This document shows positions 47,645 to 59,601 of a DNA stretch of 64,000 nt, piece by piece (position 1 is the first letter of the stretch; every line of letters begins with the position of its first letter). The notes beneath the pieces were generated by a model. The model had not been told where the DNA came from. It ran no database searches and saw only the letters and a list, made by a program, of their open reading frames with translations. This stretch comes from Hypsibius dujardini (taxonomy: Eukaryota > Tardigrada > Eutardigrada > Parachela > Hypsibiidae), in NCBI GenBank assembly GCA_001579985.1, contig LRSR01007913.1, positions 62,001 to 126,000 on the forward strand, read 5' to 3'. The position numbers were made by a program, and so were the translations under genes.

Positions 47645-48016
47645 CTAATGCTTCCGGCGCTTAGAACTCCGGGTTTCGACGGGCTCCACCGTCGCAGCCG
47701 GCGCCTCCGCAGTGACAGTAATCGCCTTGGACGTCGTAGCATCGCTGGACGTTGGCGCCGCTCTGCGTGTAGAACGGGTCAACGGGCTGGGACTGAGTGA
47801 CATGATGGCCGTCACCGCCGGCCGAGCAATCTTCGACCGACTGGGACTTTTCTTTGCAGGGGACACTTCAATCTGCGTGGCTTCGCTCTTTTCCGGCAAA
47901 CTAACAACAAGCGGAGCGGCTTTCGTTTTGGTGGTGATCATCTTGATGGTCATCATAGTCGGCGGAGGGGTGGGAGTTACGGTGGCTAATTGAGCCAGCG
48001 TGAGTTTCGGAGTAAC
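47645..48016 (-). CDS. Possible alternative last exon of the neighbouring zinc-finger gene
   Basis: An acceptor (ATCTTAG) at 48017 opens a frame rich in Ala, Thr, Ser and Lys: KKSPSRSKIARP, LTRSTRRAAPTSS. It ends VETRSSKRRKH and a stop, a likely nuclear signal, and resembles the basic tail of the upstream zinc-finger gene. The frame expected from the GTACGG donor at 48124 does not match by phase. It is either reached by another splice or is a separate small unit. Confidence 0.4.
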   Translation of the reverse strand, partial: VTPKLTLAQLATVTPTPPPTMMTIKMITTKTKAAPLVVSLPEKSEATQIEVSPAKKSPSRSKIARPAVTAIMSLSPSPLTRSTRRAAPTSSDATTSKAITVTAEAPAATVEPVETRSSKRRKH

Positions 48017-48103
48017 TAAGATAAAATGAAATTACTGCCCTGACAGGATTGCTCTACGATTTTTTGTCAGAGTGGTTTTTATCTGTAGTACCAGTGATGT
48101 CTA

Positions 48104-51100
48104 CTACCGCTTATTTCCCGTACCAATTTTAGCTCCTTTGGTCTTTTTCGACTGTCCTTCGACTGCCGAGGTCGAAGTTGGTCGCCGCTGTGTGGCTCCC
48201 TTGGGCCGGACAAGTTTCGTCCCTTTCCGCTGCATTTTCGGCACCACCTCCTCCACCGCTTCGATCTCGGCCATCTCCGGCGGCGGCGCTGTAGTCGCAG
48301 CTTCCGATTCAGCAACCGTTTCATCGGCATGGACGGCAGCCTCCGGTTCGGGCTCCTCTAGCTGATATTCTTCTTGTAGTTGCGGTTGCTCTTCCAAGCT
48401 GCCGGCAACCTCCTCCCCGGCGCTTTCCTCCGCACCTTCGGCCACACTAGCCCTCTCTTCAGAGCCCTCTTCTGTTGCCGCGACGAACACGTGATGGTTA
48501 CCGATATGGCGTTTCAGCGTGCCTGAAAACAGACGGCCGAAATGTATGAACATGCACTATATGGGTGTCCTATGATGGCCTTGTTTTACCTGGTTGAGCT
48601 GCTCGGTACACGCAATGTTCGCAAGCATAAGGCTTCACTCCTAAAATAAAAGATTCTGTTTCCGGTCTGATAAGACAGACAGAAAACTGAGACAAGTAAA
48701 TAAAAGACGCCTTGTTCACCGATAGACAGATGGATAAACATGCAGAGAAAATCATGTCCAAAACCTTCAGAAAACATAACACAAACAGACGGGCAGTTAA
48801 GCAGTGGTACGTCAACGAATAGGCATCAAGGCAGACAGATAGATAACGGGCAGGCAGGTAAGCAAAAAAGCAGGCGGACAGGCAGTGAAACAGACAAACA
48901 CATAAATAGACAGACAGGCAGACTGACAGACTGACAGTTAAAAACAGGCACAGAGAGGTAAAACCGTTTTACTTGCCAGTATGAGTCAACGAGTGCCGCT
49001 TCAAACTGCCCGATTGGATGGAGGCAAAGGTGCAGTTTGGTACCATGCAGAAGTACGGCTTAATTCCTAAAAAAATACTTCAAATTTAATATTCAGCTTG
49101 ACCGACTCATCAAAAGTTTCATCCTGTACGCATGAGTACCTGAATGGGACTTCTTATGAACCTCCAGGGCGCCGGTTGTGGATGCCCTGTATGTGCAGTC
49201 CTCAACATCGCAAGCATGCGGCTTTTCTCCTATAACCGAACAATCACAGCTTTTGCTTACGTACAGATATTGACTGGAATCGTTGCCTATTCAACCAAAT
49301 CAAAGATGTAGAGACATACCGGTGTGACCAAGATAATGCTTCTGTAAAAATAAGAGAACCATTACTGCCGCAACATGCTGGAAATATCCCCTACCAATCA
49401 GCATGAAACGGTAACCATACCTTGACATGACCAGAATGGGTTGATCTGTACTCGCAGCCGGGCCAGGAGCAGGCATATGGTTTATCACCTGACCACCAAG
49501 AACGATTAACGAAAATATGTAAACCGAGAGAAGTTAAGGGGAGAGAAGTTGCGCTGCACATGTAAACTGAACCAACCGGTATGGGTGAGATAGTGCACTT
49601 TCAAGGTCGCTGACTGGCGACCCGCATACGAACATCCCTCCCACGGACACTTGAATGGTTTCTCCCCTAAAGAGTAAAACGAATCGAAATCCAACACAGG
49701 TAAAAAACAACAACAAAAAGATACAAAGAGAGTTGAGAAAGCAAATACAGACATAATAAACGCATAAGCATACACACAAGCACACAACGACAGGCAAGCC
49801 CACACAGACACACTTAAATACAGATACGAATACATGACAGACAGACAAACAGACAATCGCACAAACAAACAGGATAGAAGTTACCCGTAAACGCAAGATC
49901 AGCAGGAGGAATAGTCGTTTCTCTTACCAGTGTGAGTCCGCACATGTTGGTTCAATGTCTCATATTGGATCGCTGAATATTCGCATCCCATAACCGGGCA
50001 CTTGAACCGCTTCTCTCCTACTGCCAAAGCACGCAAACGGTAACTGTTTTAAACTTTTCAAGGTCCCCCATACAGACATCAGCGAGGCTTGTTATGCGCA
50101 CCGGTATGGGTCAACATATGGTTCTTGAGATTGCCAGGATGGGTCGAGCGATAGGTGCACTCTGGCCAATTACAGGCATGCGGTTTCACCCCTGGAAGAA
50201 TAATAGGTTAATGCTTTCAAAAAATGCTACAGAGATAGATGCAGCTTACCAGAATGCGTCTGCTTATGCATTTTAAGGTTGCCTATACCGCGGAAAGGCA
50301 AAAGTCAGTTTAGTGCATACTCAGAATGAAAATCAAGGGCGTCGATACAGTTCAGCTTTTTGTCTTAATCTGTCTGCCTGACAGCATTTTCGCTTGCCTG
50401 ACGAGCTATATGTCTATAATCCTGTCTATCTGCTTGTCAGTTTGTCACTCAGGTCTGTCTGCTTGTTTGACGCGGGAAATCCAAACACACCTGTCTGTCC
50501 GGTACGGTACTCGCAACCGGGATAGTCACACTCGAACGGCTTGATACCTGGCAAAGACAGTTTTTAATTTTTCACATGAATGAAAACTGTGAATATGATT
50601 CAAAAAATATATAGAATCGAGGATGTACCAGAATGTGTCTGTGCATGGCGCTCCAAATAGCTCTTCCACGAAAACTCCTTTCCGCACTCTTAAACCAAAA
50701 GACCGCTTACAATAATGACTGACTATGCAGTTTGGCACTGTGGACGCACGAAACACATCCAGCATCATGTTAATAATTTGCCTACCGGAGCAAGTATATT
50801 TCGGCTTGCCGGTTTCCGCCTCTTCTCCATTCTGCGTCTTTTTCTTCCGTGGTTCACGCTTCTTGCGAGCACTCGGCTCCGGTTTCAGACCTGAGGAATG
50901 GTTGTGCATGTACGTGTCATTCAGGCTGAAGGGCAGACAAGTAGAGCAAAATTGATACAAAATCAGACAAGACAGCAATAATATTTGACGGATAGGAGGG
51001 AAAAATCTTTTGACCAGCTGCCAAATAGTTAGACAGACAAATAGAAAAAAGAGATAGGGAAGCAAAGTTTCCGGACGACAAAGAGGAAGAGAGGCACCCA

Positions 51101-51818
51101 TCCACCGAGACGGGGGTGCGGTGGATCCGGCAGACAGAAGGACATGAGAAAGAGCAGACAGACAGACATACAAACATACCGGCAGATATACAGACAAACA
51201 AACAGACAGAGACAAAAAGAAAAAAAAGGACAGAAGCACAGTCAAGCAAATCTGCACCTGTATGGGAAATGGCATGTCGTTCCAGGTAGCTCTTCCACTG
51301 GAAAGATTTCCCGCAATCTACAAAAGCAATTTTACTACTGAAACAATGACCATCTGTGTCGGTGTCCGTAAGAGCAACAAAGCTTACACTTGTTAGAATA
51401 CCCTTAACGGCAAAAAATGCACCTCCATCTTACCTGGCCAGTTACAGGCGAAGGGTTTTGCCTTAGCAATTCCTCCATCTTGCCTCTCTCCACTGAGGAC
51501 CACGGCACCCGAATCGGCATCCGCCGGCTCGACCTCGCCCAATTCCAAATGTTGCACTTCCGCACCGTCCACGCCCTCTTCAATGTCTGCCTCTTGTGCA
51601 ACCTGCTCGTCGTCCGGTTGACCCTCCTCCGGGATATTGTTGGCCGCTTCATCCGCTTCATCCAAGGTTTCTAAATATCAGAAAAACGCGCGAGTAAGAA
51701 CTCGACCACTCTAATAATTTCGCAAACACGTTTGATACTTTAACGTACCGGTAACTTCCGAACTGTTGTCCGCTTCCAGTATGACGCCGGGAAAAATGTC
51801 TTCCCCCTCTTCCGACAT
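48104..51818 (-). CDS. C2H2 zinc-finger protein B, ten fingers, 543 aa
   Basis: Sixteen exons in phase: 51818-51749, 51670-51434, 51317-51258, 50890-50786, 50688-50629, 50547-50491, 50282-50250, 50191-50102, 50017-49928, 49666-49577, 49488-49421, 49341-49320, 49229-49140, 49066-48977, 48640-48590 and 48522-48104. The N-terminus is acidic (MSEEGEDIFPGVILEAD). Fingers 1 and 2 are of a special type (CGKSFQWKSYLERH and CGKEFSWKSYLERH), separated by a basic linker (RKKREPRKKKTQ). Eight fingers follow with Cx4C (one Cx2C) and TGEKP-like linkers, then an acidic and basic tail. Such proteins bind DNA or RNA in the nucleus; the target is unknown. Most introns fall in the Gly codon of the linker (phase 1), so single exons encode single fingers. 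The donor at 48976 is GC-type (CTG|GCAAGT). A parallel gene lies directly upstream at 53.3-57.3 kb. Confidence 0.85.
48665..48945. repeat. CAGA microsatellite in zinc-finger B intron
   Basis: Plus strand AGACAGACAG and AGGCAGGC drift; read as CTGTCTG in the transcript. Similar tracts fill the introns at 49740-49860 and 51120-51215. Confidence 0.7.
50340..50480. repeat. TCTG tract in zinc-finger B intron, opposite orientation
   Basis: Plus strand CTGTCTGCCTGAC, TCTATCTGCTTGTC and CTGTCTGCTTG. Its orientation is reversed relative to the tracts in other introns of the same gene. Confidence 0.6.
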
Positions 51819-51824
51819 GCTTGT

Positions 51825-53310
51825 TTCTGCGTGTAGCCTAACAAATTACACCTAACGGTGAGGTCAGTAGTCAGAGAATCCAATTGCCTGACTGCTCATG
51901 GAGACAACAATTTCTATGAAGAACAAACAGTTGATTGATTAATCCGCTGTTTAAGAATACTTCAACGGAAAGCTGTGATTGATTGATCAGTTGCTTCTGG
52001 AAGAGCCAATTGGAATTGAAGGCAAAATTGATTGATTGATTACAAAGTGATATTTCGTAAACAACGGAATTAAGATCTCACAAAACCACCAGAATTCGTG
52101 TAGCTAAGAGAACGGAGGCAAAATGCAGAGAGTTCAATCAAATTCTCAATCACATTGTCTATGAGACAAGAAATCTTTAGGTATTTTCTCTGTTGAACAA
52201 GCCCAATAGAACAGCCCAGAAATTCTCAGGGAAACCGCCCAATGAAATGACTGTTAAAATTTCAAGCTGTAAAACTGGCTGTACACTTGAAACGTTTTAA
52301 TTTCTTAAAGTTAAAAGTTAACTATGTTTTTAATTAAAAATCACAAGAATACCGCTAAAAAAAGGCCAAGCCAAGGCCAAGGGACGACCAAAACCGGTCG
52401 AAGCTTTCCAACTGCAAACCAAACAAATCAACCAAACCTTTTGCTTGATTAATGTGGTCGCCGAACGGCCACAAGTCGTTGTTTCCTCTCTCTCCTCGGC
52501 GCAATCACCTAGTTCCCAACGTTTCACGGACGCACGATAAAACAAACCAATTTTTACGGCGAAAAAATTACTTGGGGATGTCAAAAACGGAAATAACTGC
52601 TGTTATTGCTGGACGGGCAAGCGAAAAGGAATGAGTGGCTTGATTCCGTTGCCACAAGCCCACAATTCTGCCATTCCGCGTGCATATGTAGAAGTGAGTC
52701 GAATTGAACTGACAACCTGGTTTATCCACCGTACGACGACTAGGCGGCTAAATCGGTCATACGAATCAGGTACTTCCAAAATTCATTTCACTTCATTTTA
52801 CTAGTACTCGTACTTAAACTTAACATAGCCTGAGGAGGAGACAAACCAAGAACAAAAACGAATCCTCTAGCAGCAAAAAACTCCACCAAAGGAAGGAACA
52901 AGAACAGCACACTACACTCCCATCAAATGTGCTCTCTGGATGGATCTAACAAGCAACAAACCATCCATCCGCAAAAAGCTCGCCCTCCAAAAACCACATA
53001 ACGGTAAAAGAGACGAGAAAGCGAGAGAAAAAGTGGGAATAAATAAATTTAAAGTGAAACACCTGAAAAAAGTGAGAGAGAGCGCGCAGAGCAAAAACGT
53101 GCACAAAAGCAGAGACGTTTTCAGCCGGCCAGGGGACATTCGAGTAGTCTAGTAACACTCGCCGTCACAGGAAACGTGCCGACGACGATGACAACGAATG
53201 AGATGAAGGGAGTGAATGAACTCGAACTCGCGAATCAAAGCGTGAAGTATAGACAAAATGTGGCGTTCATGGAAGATGTCCCCCCAGGAGGAAATGGGTG
53301 ATGATGGAAG
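51825..53310. other. Intergenic stretch between the two zinc-finger genes
   Basis: Contains repeated ATTGATTGATT motifs near 51960-52035 and the 5' region of zinc-finger gene B. No coding sequence that I can support. Confidence 0.45.
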
Positions 53311-53316
53311 CGGAGT

Positions 53317-56300
53317 CTACTTGCGGCCCCGCTTGGTCGAAACCGTCACGACGCGTTCTTCCTCTTCATCGGCAGAGGTTTCCGGCTCTAAAATTTGGAA
53401 AACCAGTCAAACGGTAACATTCAAAGAAATAAGAATTAAAGAAAGGCGCGGCTATGAGACGAACCGGCTTCTCCTTCCGACTCAGTGAAGTGAACGTCGC
53501 TGCGAGATTCCGCATCCGAGGTATCCGGCTCGGCGTGAGAAGCTGCAATACAATAAGGGTAAATAGAGATGAGACTGTCCAATAACGAGCAAATCGGTTA
53601 ATGACCAGATAAAGAGACCCTGACAGTAGCAGACAAATAGACATCTCCAGACCAGCATCAACTAGCAAGACAGACGACACGATTCATAGAAGGCAGACAG
53701 TGGGCCAGCCAGCCAGACAGTAGACTGCATATTCCGACAAACAGATAACGCAACCGGACTCCAGACAAAAAGAACAACAGACACATTTTAGGCAACAATC
53801 CAGACTGGCACAAAGGTGATAGAAACGTACACTTGCCGCCGCGCTTGCCAGCACCCCGTTTTGCCGATTCCTTCGTCACTCTGCCCAGCCTCGGCTTGGA
53901 CTTGTGAAGCGATTTCTTGCTGCTACTGCCGTTCTTCAAGCCGCCAGACTTGGTGAGAGTCGAGGACGACTTTTTCTTCCCGGCATCCACTTTCTCGGTC
54001 TTAAGGCCCTTCTTGGAGATCTTCAGCTTAGTGGGGCTGCCGGACGACGGCGATAAGGTCAACTTCTTATTCTTCTTCTTGATGCCACCCTCGATCCCCT
54101 TTCCGACCTTGCCCTCCAATTTGGCCTCGCGTTTCTTCTGCTTCTTCAAGCGCTTACGCTGGGCCTGCTCCTCTTCGTCGCTCTCATCGCCGTGCTCCTT
54201 TTCGATGTGCTTTCGGACATACACTGAAAAAGAAAACGTTAATTAAAAATAAAGTGAGTCACAATGACTATTTACTGAATATCCCTACTAGCCAATATCT
54301 AGAGTGACTAATGAATCAGCACATCAATAAAGGAATCTTACCAGCTCCGGCAGCGGAGAAGTCGCACTTGGGTCGGGGACAGACATACGGACGCTGACCT
54401 GAAAGACGAATGGGACGACTTGTAAATCTCTATAGTGAAGTGCGTGAACAAAAGCCATTCACCACTTACCAACATGGCGACGACGATGCTTCTCCAGTTC
54501 ACGGGTCGTCCTACCGGAGAACTCGCACTCGTCAAAACGGCAATGAAATGGTTTCTCCTCTGAATGGGTCATGAAGTGCGCCTTCACATGGCCGGGGAAT
54601 GCCGAGCGGTACAGACAGTTCTCGAAAGAACAAGCATAACGCTTCTCGCCTGAGGAGAACAAGCTTTAGTCAATGTCTGTTGCGTCTGTCTGTCCTGGAG
54701 GCGTTTGTCTGAAAAAAAACTCACCAGTGTGTCCCAAGTAATGGCTCTTCAAGGCTGCAAAATCATAGATCTACGATTAGCGGCGATTATGTCAATGGCT
54801 GCCAGGAAACTAACGCGGAAATGTTGCCTTTCTCAACTTACCTGTAGCCTTGGCAGCCGTGAAATCGCATTCCTCCCATGGACATCTGAAAATCTCCTCT
54901 CCCTTATGCTGGCTCTTCATGTGCTTTCTACAAGCAGACGCATAGTACCGGTAATCCTCTTCAGTTCGTTTTAAGACCTCACGGTAGAGCTTACCGGATC
55001 TCATCGGCGTGGGCGGCACGGAAATCGCAGTTCTCGCCGCGGCAAGCGAACATGGTCTTGCTTCCCTTTTTGGCTGAAGAGACGAGCACGAAAAAAATTA
55101 CCAGGCTTGTTAGACGTCAACAGGGATAGATGTTAAAAGATAAGAGAGGCGTCACGAATTCTTACGACTATGGTTCAGCATATGCGCGCGCAGCACTCCC
55201 GGATGAGTGCTCTTGTAGTCGCATCCTTCCCAGCTGCACTCGTACGCCTTGACACCTGAAAAGGGCAAATCAAAAGCTTTATCTTTCATCAGAGTGAAGA
55301 AAATACAGAATAAAAGTGGTCAATAGTGCCCAGTCAATGAAAGACATTGTTCTGAAAGTACAGGCTGTCAGAAAAACTGATCTATGAATGCAAAAGTTAC
55401 CTACCTGTATGCATTTGCATATGGTATTTTAGATTTCCAGGCTGAGCAGCCTATTCACGGAGGAAAGCGGACATTATTGAGGGTGCCTATGAGAGAATCA
55501 GAAGACAATAATAATGATTCTTGCCTTGTAGTTGCATCCCTGGAAGTCGCAGTGATACGGTCGCTCGCCTGAAACAAGATTAGAAAAGAATTAATTTACA
55601 GAAGTGTTTGTCGAACTATTTAGTTAAATGGCACTCTTTATAAAGCGTGATCAGCAGAAAACGCGGCATTACCGGTGTGGAAGATGGCGTGACGATCCAG
55701 ATAGCTCTTCCATTCGAACACCTTGTCGCATTCTGAAAATGAGAGAACAGAGCTCAACAAAATCATACCAAACCTTTACGGAAAGTATGCCGAAAGTAAC
55801 ATTAATAATCGGGAAGTCGTACCGGGACACGGGTACTGCTTCGGCGGAGTCAGATTCTGCTTGCGGCGCTTGCGTTCCTTCTTCTCCGGGATCTCACCTG
55901 CCGAGAACACCGGACTCGGTATAACAAAAACCACAACGAAATCCCATAACGAATATTGCTGGAGCATGACAACTTACCGGTGTGAGATAATTCGTGCACG
56001 CGCAAGTTGCCGCTTTGAGCAGCGCGGTATCCGCAGCCTTCGAAGGAGCACTCAAACGGCTTCTCCCCTGGAAAACATCAGAAAGAAGCGTTCGAAATGA
56101 CAGACTTTATCGTATTGACAGACAATTTTCAGAGGCGTCGCTTTAACTTGAGAAGATTTTCACAGGTGGGACGCAAAATTATTCCGCTTGATTTTCAAAG
56201 TTAAGAAACACTGGAAGATGCCATTTTTCCTGATCGGCACTATAAAACTTCAATTTTCGGAGCAGGTTTATCTCCATCGTTACTCCTAAAATTCAATCTT

Positions 56301-57274
56301 AAATCGATTGGCATTAGCAGAATCTTCTTTAGAGATCATGTGTCGGAACTGAGCCATTCTCAAGTCGAGCGATATTCCAGAAACGAAGCCTAGCTCCGCC
56401 CATGGGCTCTAAAAAAAGGTTCTGATAGTTCCAAAATTCTTTAAAATGAAAGTTTTCTAAAATTGAAGTTTTTACAGTGAAAATCAGGAAAAATGGAATC
56501 TCAAAGTGGTTTCTCAACTTGTGAAATTCTGAAGAAAGTTTTCAGAGCCTGAGTGATGCAATAAATTTTGAAAATCATAATTATAGCTGTTAGGAAACTT
56601 AAAGCTGTCATTTTGCGATCCACCTCTGAAAAACGTCAAGTCAGTGCCTTTTTGCTCATCCCCGTTATCTCGTTAGCTTTGTTTCTCTGCGTCTGTCTAT
56701 CTAAGATGCTACCGGCATCCTCAAAATACCTGAATGGAAAAGGTTATGGCGGTCCAAATAGCTCTGCCACTTAAAGGTTTTCCCGCAACCTGTAACAACG
56801 AAAAGGCATAGTTAAATTACAAGGAAAGTGCAGAATTCTTCAATTTTCCTCCCCAGAAAGAAAGGCGGATGCACTCTGCACAGCAACAGTCAAGTCGGTC
56901 AAGTCAATCATCGGGCTTGTTCACTTTCACTTTCGCCAGGCCTGGTCTCGTTGCGCCCGCCGCTGCCCTATCGATCAATCAACATGTCGCCTCAGAAAGG
57001 ACAGACACGGGAGAGAATGAAGGGAGACAAGCCAGACAGGCAGAGACCAAGCCAAGGCAAACACAACCTAGCTGGCTGGCCTGCATTCTCTTTCCCTTCA
57101 CACAAAGCGCAAACGGCGCGCAATTTGCTGTATGAGACCACGGGGACGGAACGGAAGATAGCAACAAATCAACTCACCCTCGTGCTGACAAGGATAAGCT
57201 TTGGCGTTGGATGACGCCGAGGCTAAGGCGCCGTGATGCACCGGTAAAGGCTGACTTGCTACAGCAGCTGCCAT
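53317..57274 (-). CDS. C2H2 zinc-finger protein A, ten fingers, 511 aa
   Basis: Sixteen exons in phase: 57274-57178, 56789-56730, 56067-55978, 55897-55823, 55732-55673, 55568-55525, 55450-55405, 55255-55166, 55073-54995, 54927-54842, 54754-54725, 54649-54470, 54398-54342, 54223-53831, 53542-53465 and 53387-53317. Starts MAAAVASQPLPVHHGALAS. Finger 1 is CGKTFKWQSYLDRH. After one ordinary finger comes a basic linker (EKKERKRRKQN) and a second special finger (ECDKVFEWKSYLDRH), the same plan as gene B. Further fingers include YECSWEGCDYKS, FRCPWEECDFTA and YACSFENCLYRS. A lysine-rich tail (KKKNKKLTLSPSSGSP) then an acidic stretch ends in VSTKRGRK. Likely a nuclear DNA- or RNA-binding protein. The donor after 55525 is GC-type (AAG|GCAAGA). 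The intron at 56068-56729 carries a family 2 foldback element. Confidence 0.87.
53585..53790. repeat. CAGA microsatellite in zinc-finger A intron
   Basis: Plus strand AGACAGACGACA, AGCCAGCCAGACAG and similar units; read as CTGTCTG in the transcript. Confidence 0.65.
56165..56635. mobile_element. Foldback DNA element, family 2
   Basis: Left end AGGTGGGACGCAAAATTATT, right end (reversed) AGGTGGATCGCAAAATGACA. The two halves pair imperfectly across the element. Sequence matches the copy at 26.2 kb along its length. It lies inside an intron of zinc-finger gene A and is non-coding. Confidence 0.65.
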
Positions 57275-57279
57275 TTTTG

Positions 57280-59590
57280 TCGATTTTTTAAGGTAAATGT
57301 CCCGATTGATCCGACGTAATAACTGTAAGTGCCGCACCTAGGAGGAAAAGACGAAGGAGAAAAACATCAATTCAAACATAAGGGGATCAATTTTGGTGGG
57401 TGAAAAGTTAGAATAACTAGCTTGTGAGTCGATGATATGACAAACAGGGCCGGCGAAATAAAAATGCTGCTTGTACAGTAATATTAGAGAAATACCATTA
57501 TTGAACTGGACTTTCAAACAATAGTTCCATAAGATTTCGTGAAAATATTGTGGAAGAGCAAACTAAAACAGCGGATTAGAATATTTTTGCACACGCCGTC
57601 GTCCAACAATCAATCAATTGAGCGAGCGATTTGTCAAGAATTTCGACATGCATGCCGTTAACTCACTACTGCAAAACACCTGGTACACTTTTCTTGCTTA
57701 CCTATCATTCACAATATATAGTTCAACTCTTTATGAGCCATCAAAAACGGATATAGAGTGTAAATATCAATTTTGCAAGGAAAATGCGAACGCAAACGAC
57801 CGCTGAGAAACCTCAACGAATCATAGCTTTGGCACAGCTCGAGTAGAAATCAAACAGGAAGCCTTTAAATGGAACACGTAAACGGCAGAGGGTTAACGCT
57901 TAGACCCCACGGAGTAAATCGGCGTTTTCCTCAGTCGGACTAAGTCCTTTTCAACAGCAGCAGAAACAAACCACGAAACCTCCATTCTCATCTACTTTAT
58001 TCGCAGAAAAACATTAATTTCAGCGAGACAATCTATTTGGTTTACTTGAAGCTCCAATAACGTTGGGCGATCACAAAAAAATTAAAAATAGGCCTAGTAA
58101 AAATAACTGGAAGCACATAAATGGATTTCCGCAAACGGAAAATAAAAAATAATACTTCATATGTATCGAAAAAATTGAGATACGTTCTTTTTCCTATCCG
58201 AGAGCCCAGAGAAAGGAGGTGAAGAACCTGGACCCAATCAATCAGTCCAAGGTCTCCAGCAACAGTGAAAATAAGAATGGCTTACCTGCACTAATTCCTG
58301 TCACAATTTCGTGGATAAAAATTGATTCAGGTGCCAGTGAGAGAAAAAACGGAAGTGGGATCAGGAGTGAGAGCGTGAAAAGTTGTGAAAACGGGGACGC
58401 GCAACAACGGCAAGCCAGAAATCGACAAAATGGCTTCTGCGTCAAACGAAGCGTGCCATGTGCTGCTCCATGTGCCACGTAATCAATCGATCAACTGGGA
58501 GGGTGACTGATTTTTCACTGATTTCTGATTGGCTGATTGGCATACTAGTATATAAATTTTCAGCCGGGATGGGCGGAGCAATCGGAAAAATCAATCAATC
58601 AAAATATCAATCAGCGTCCCGCCGAGACCAACGGAGGCGGCATGTTTTCCCGTCCCGCATACGGTTTGTTGCCGCTTTTTTTGCGGAATCAAAAATGTAG
58701 CCCGGGCTTCCAGTCCCGCGATGATGTTTTATTAAATTGACATTCAAAAACACGGAATCACTTCAATCAAGATTGCTTTAAGCTCCACATAGGTATCAGA
58801 AATTTTCACTACAAAGGACGTTTTTCTTTCCAACTAAAAGCTCTTTAAACCAATTTAAAATCAAGTTTGCTGACTTTACTTAAAATACAAAATGTTACGT
58901 AACTCTCCCAGAGTAAATTCGTGCGGCAGCATACACTTTCAACTTCATCTCATAGACAAAATAACTAAGCGTAAAAAGTTTACTAACTTAGAATTTAACT
59001 GGGAAAACTAAACTGGGAGAAACTAAAATAAGAAAATTAAAATTTTTAGTTCTTAACAGAAACTTAACAAATTGACTGAAAAAAGGTGCAAATTTAGAGA
59101 CGGCAAAAACTAAATCAGTCAGCTAGTTAGTTTTCAGTCAACTAAAAATTAATTTTTAGTTGAGTTCAGTTTTGCCATCTCTACGCACATTTCCGCCGTA
59201 AATTATGCCTTCGGCCACTGGACAAGAATAACCTCCATAAAACCAATGAAATATTCATCACACTATAGCAGCTAACCAGCTAGGCAATTGTAAAAATAAA
59301 AAAAGGAAAAAGTGAAAATGAAAATATTGGTTTGTAAAAAATAAGAATAAACTCCTACAATAAATGACAAAAAAATGTGACGTAAACAGCGGTTTTCAAG
59401 ACTAGGACATAACCAGTATCGTCAAAACGCAAGGTCTAGCAGTAGAGAGCTAAAAAAATGATGCACAGGGAAAGACCCTCCCTGTTACATCTCAGATTGT
59501 AAAATCACCTGGTTCCATGCGAAGGCAGTAAGGCACACAAAATAAAATTTTTTATCCATAACGGTAATCCATCGATCAATACAGGACGTT
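57280..59590. other. Intergenic stretch upstream of zinc-finger gene A
   Basis: Holds AACTAA-rich sequence near 58970-59180 and a small MITE at 59096-59184. Short frames only; no gene that I can support. Confidence 0.45.
59096..59184. mobile_element. Tiny hAT-like MITE (89 bp)
   Basis: Near-palindrome with ends AGAGACGGCAAAAACT and (reversed) AGAGATGGCAAAACTG, centred on AAAAATTAATTTTT. Flanked by GCAAATTT and GCACATTT, a probable 8-bp target duplication with one mismatch. An 8-bp duplication is typical of hAT elements. Confidence 0.6.
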
Positions 59591-59601
59591 CCAGCCACCA
59601 A

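Noticed and set aside
51144-51341. Frames of repeated Ser-Val-Cys-Leu or Gln-Thr-Asp-Arg in the CAGA/TCTG tracts
   Set aside because: They only reflect translation of the tetranucleotide repeat; all lie in introns or gaps.
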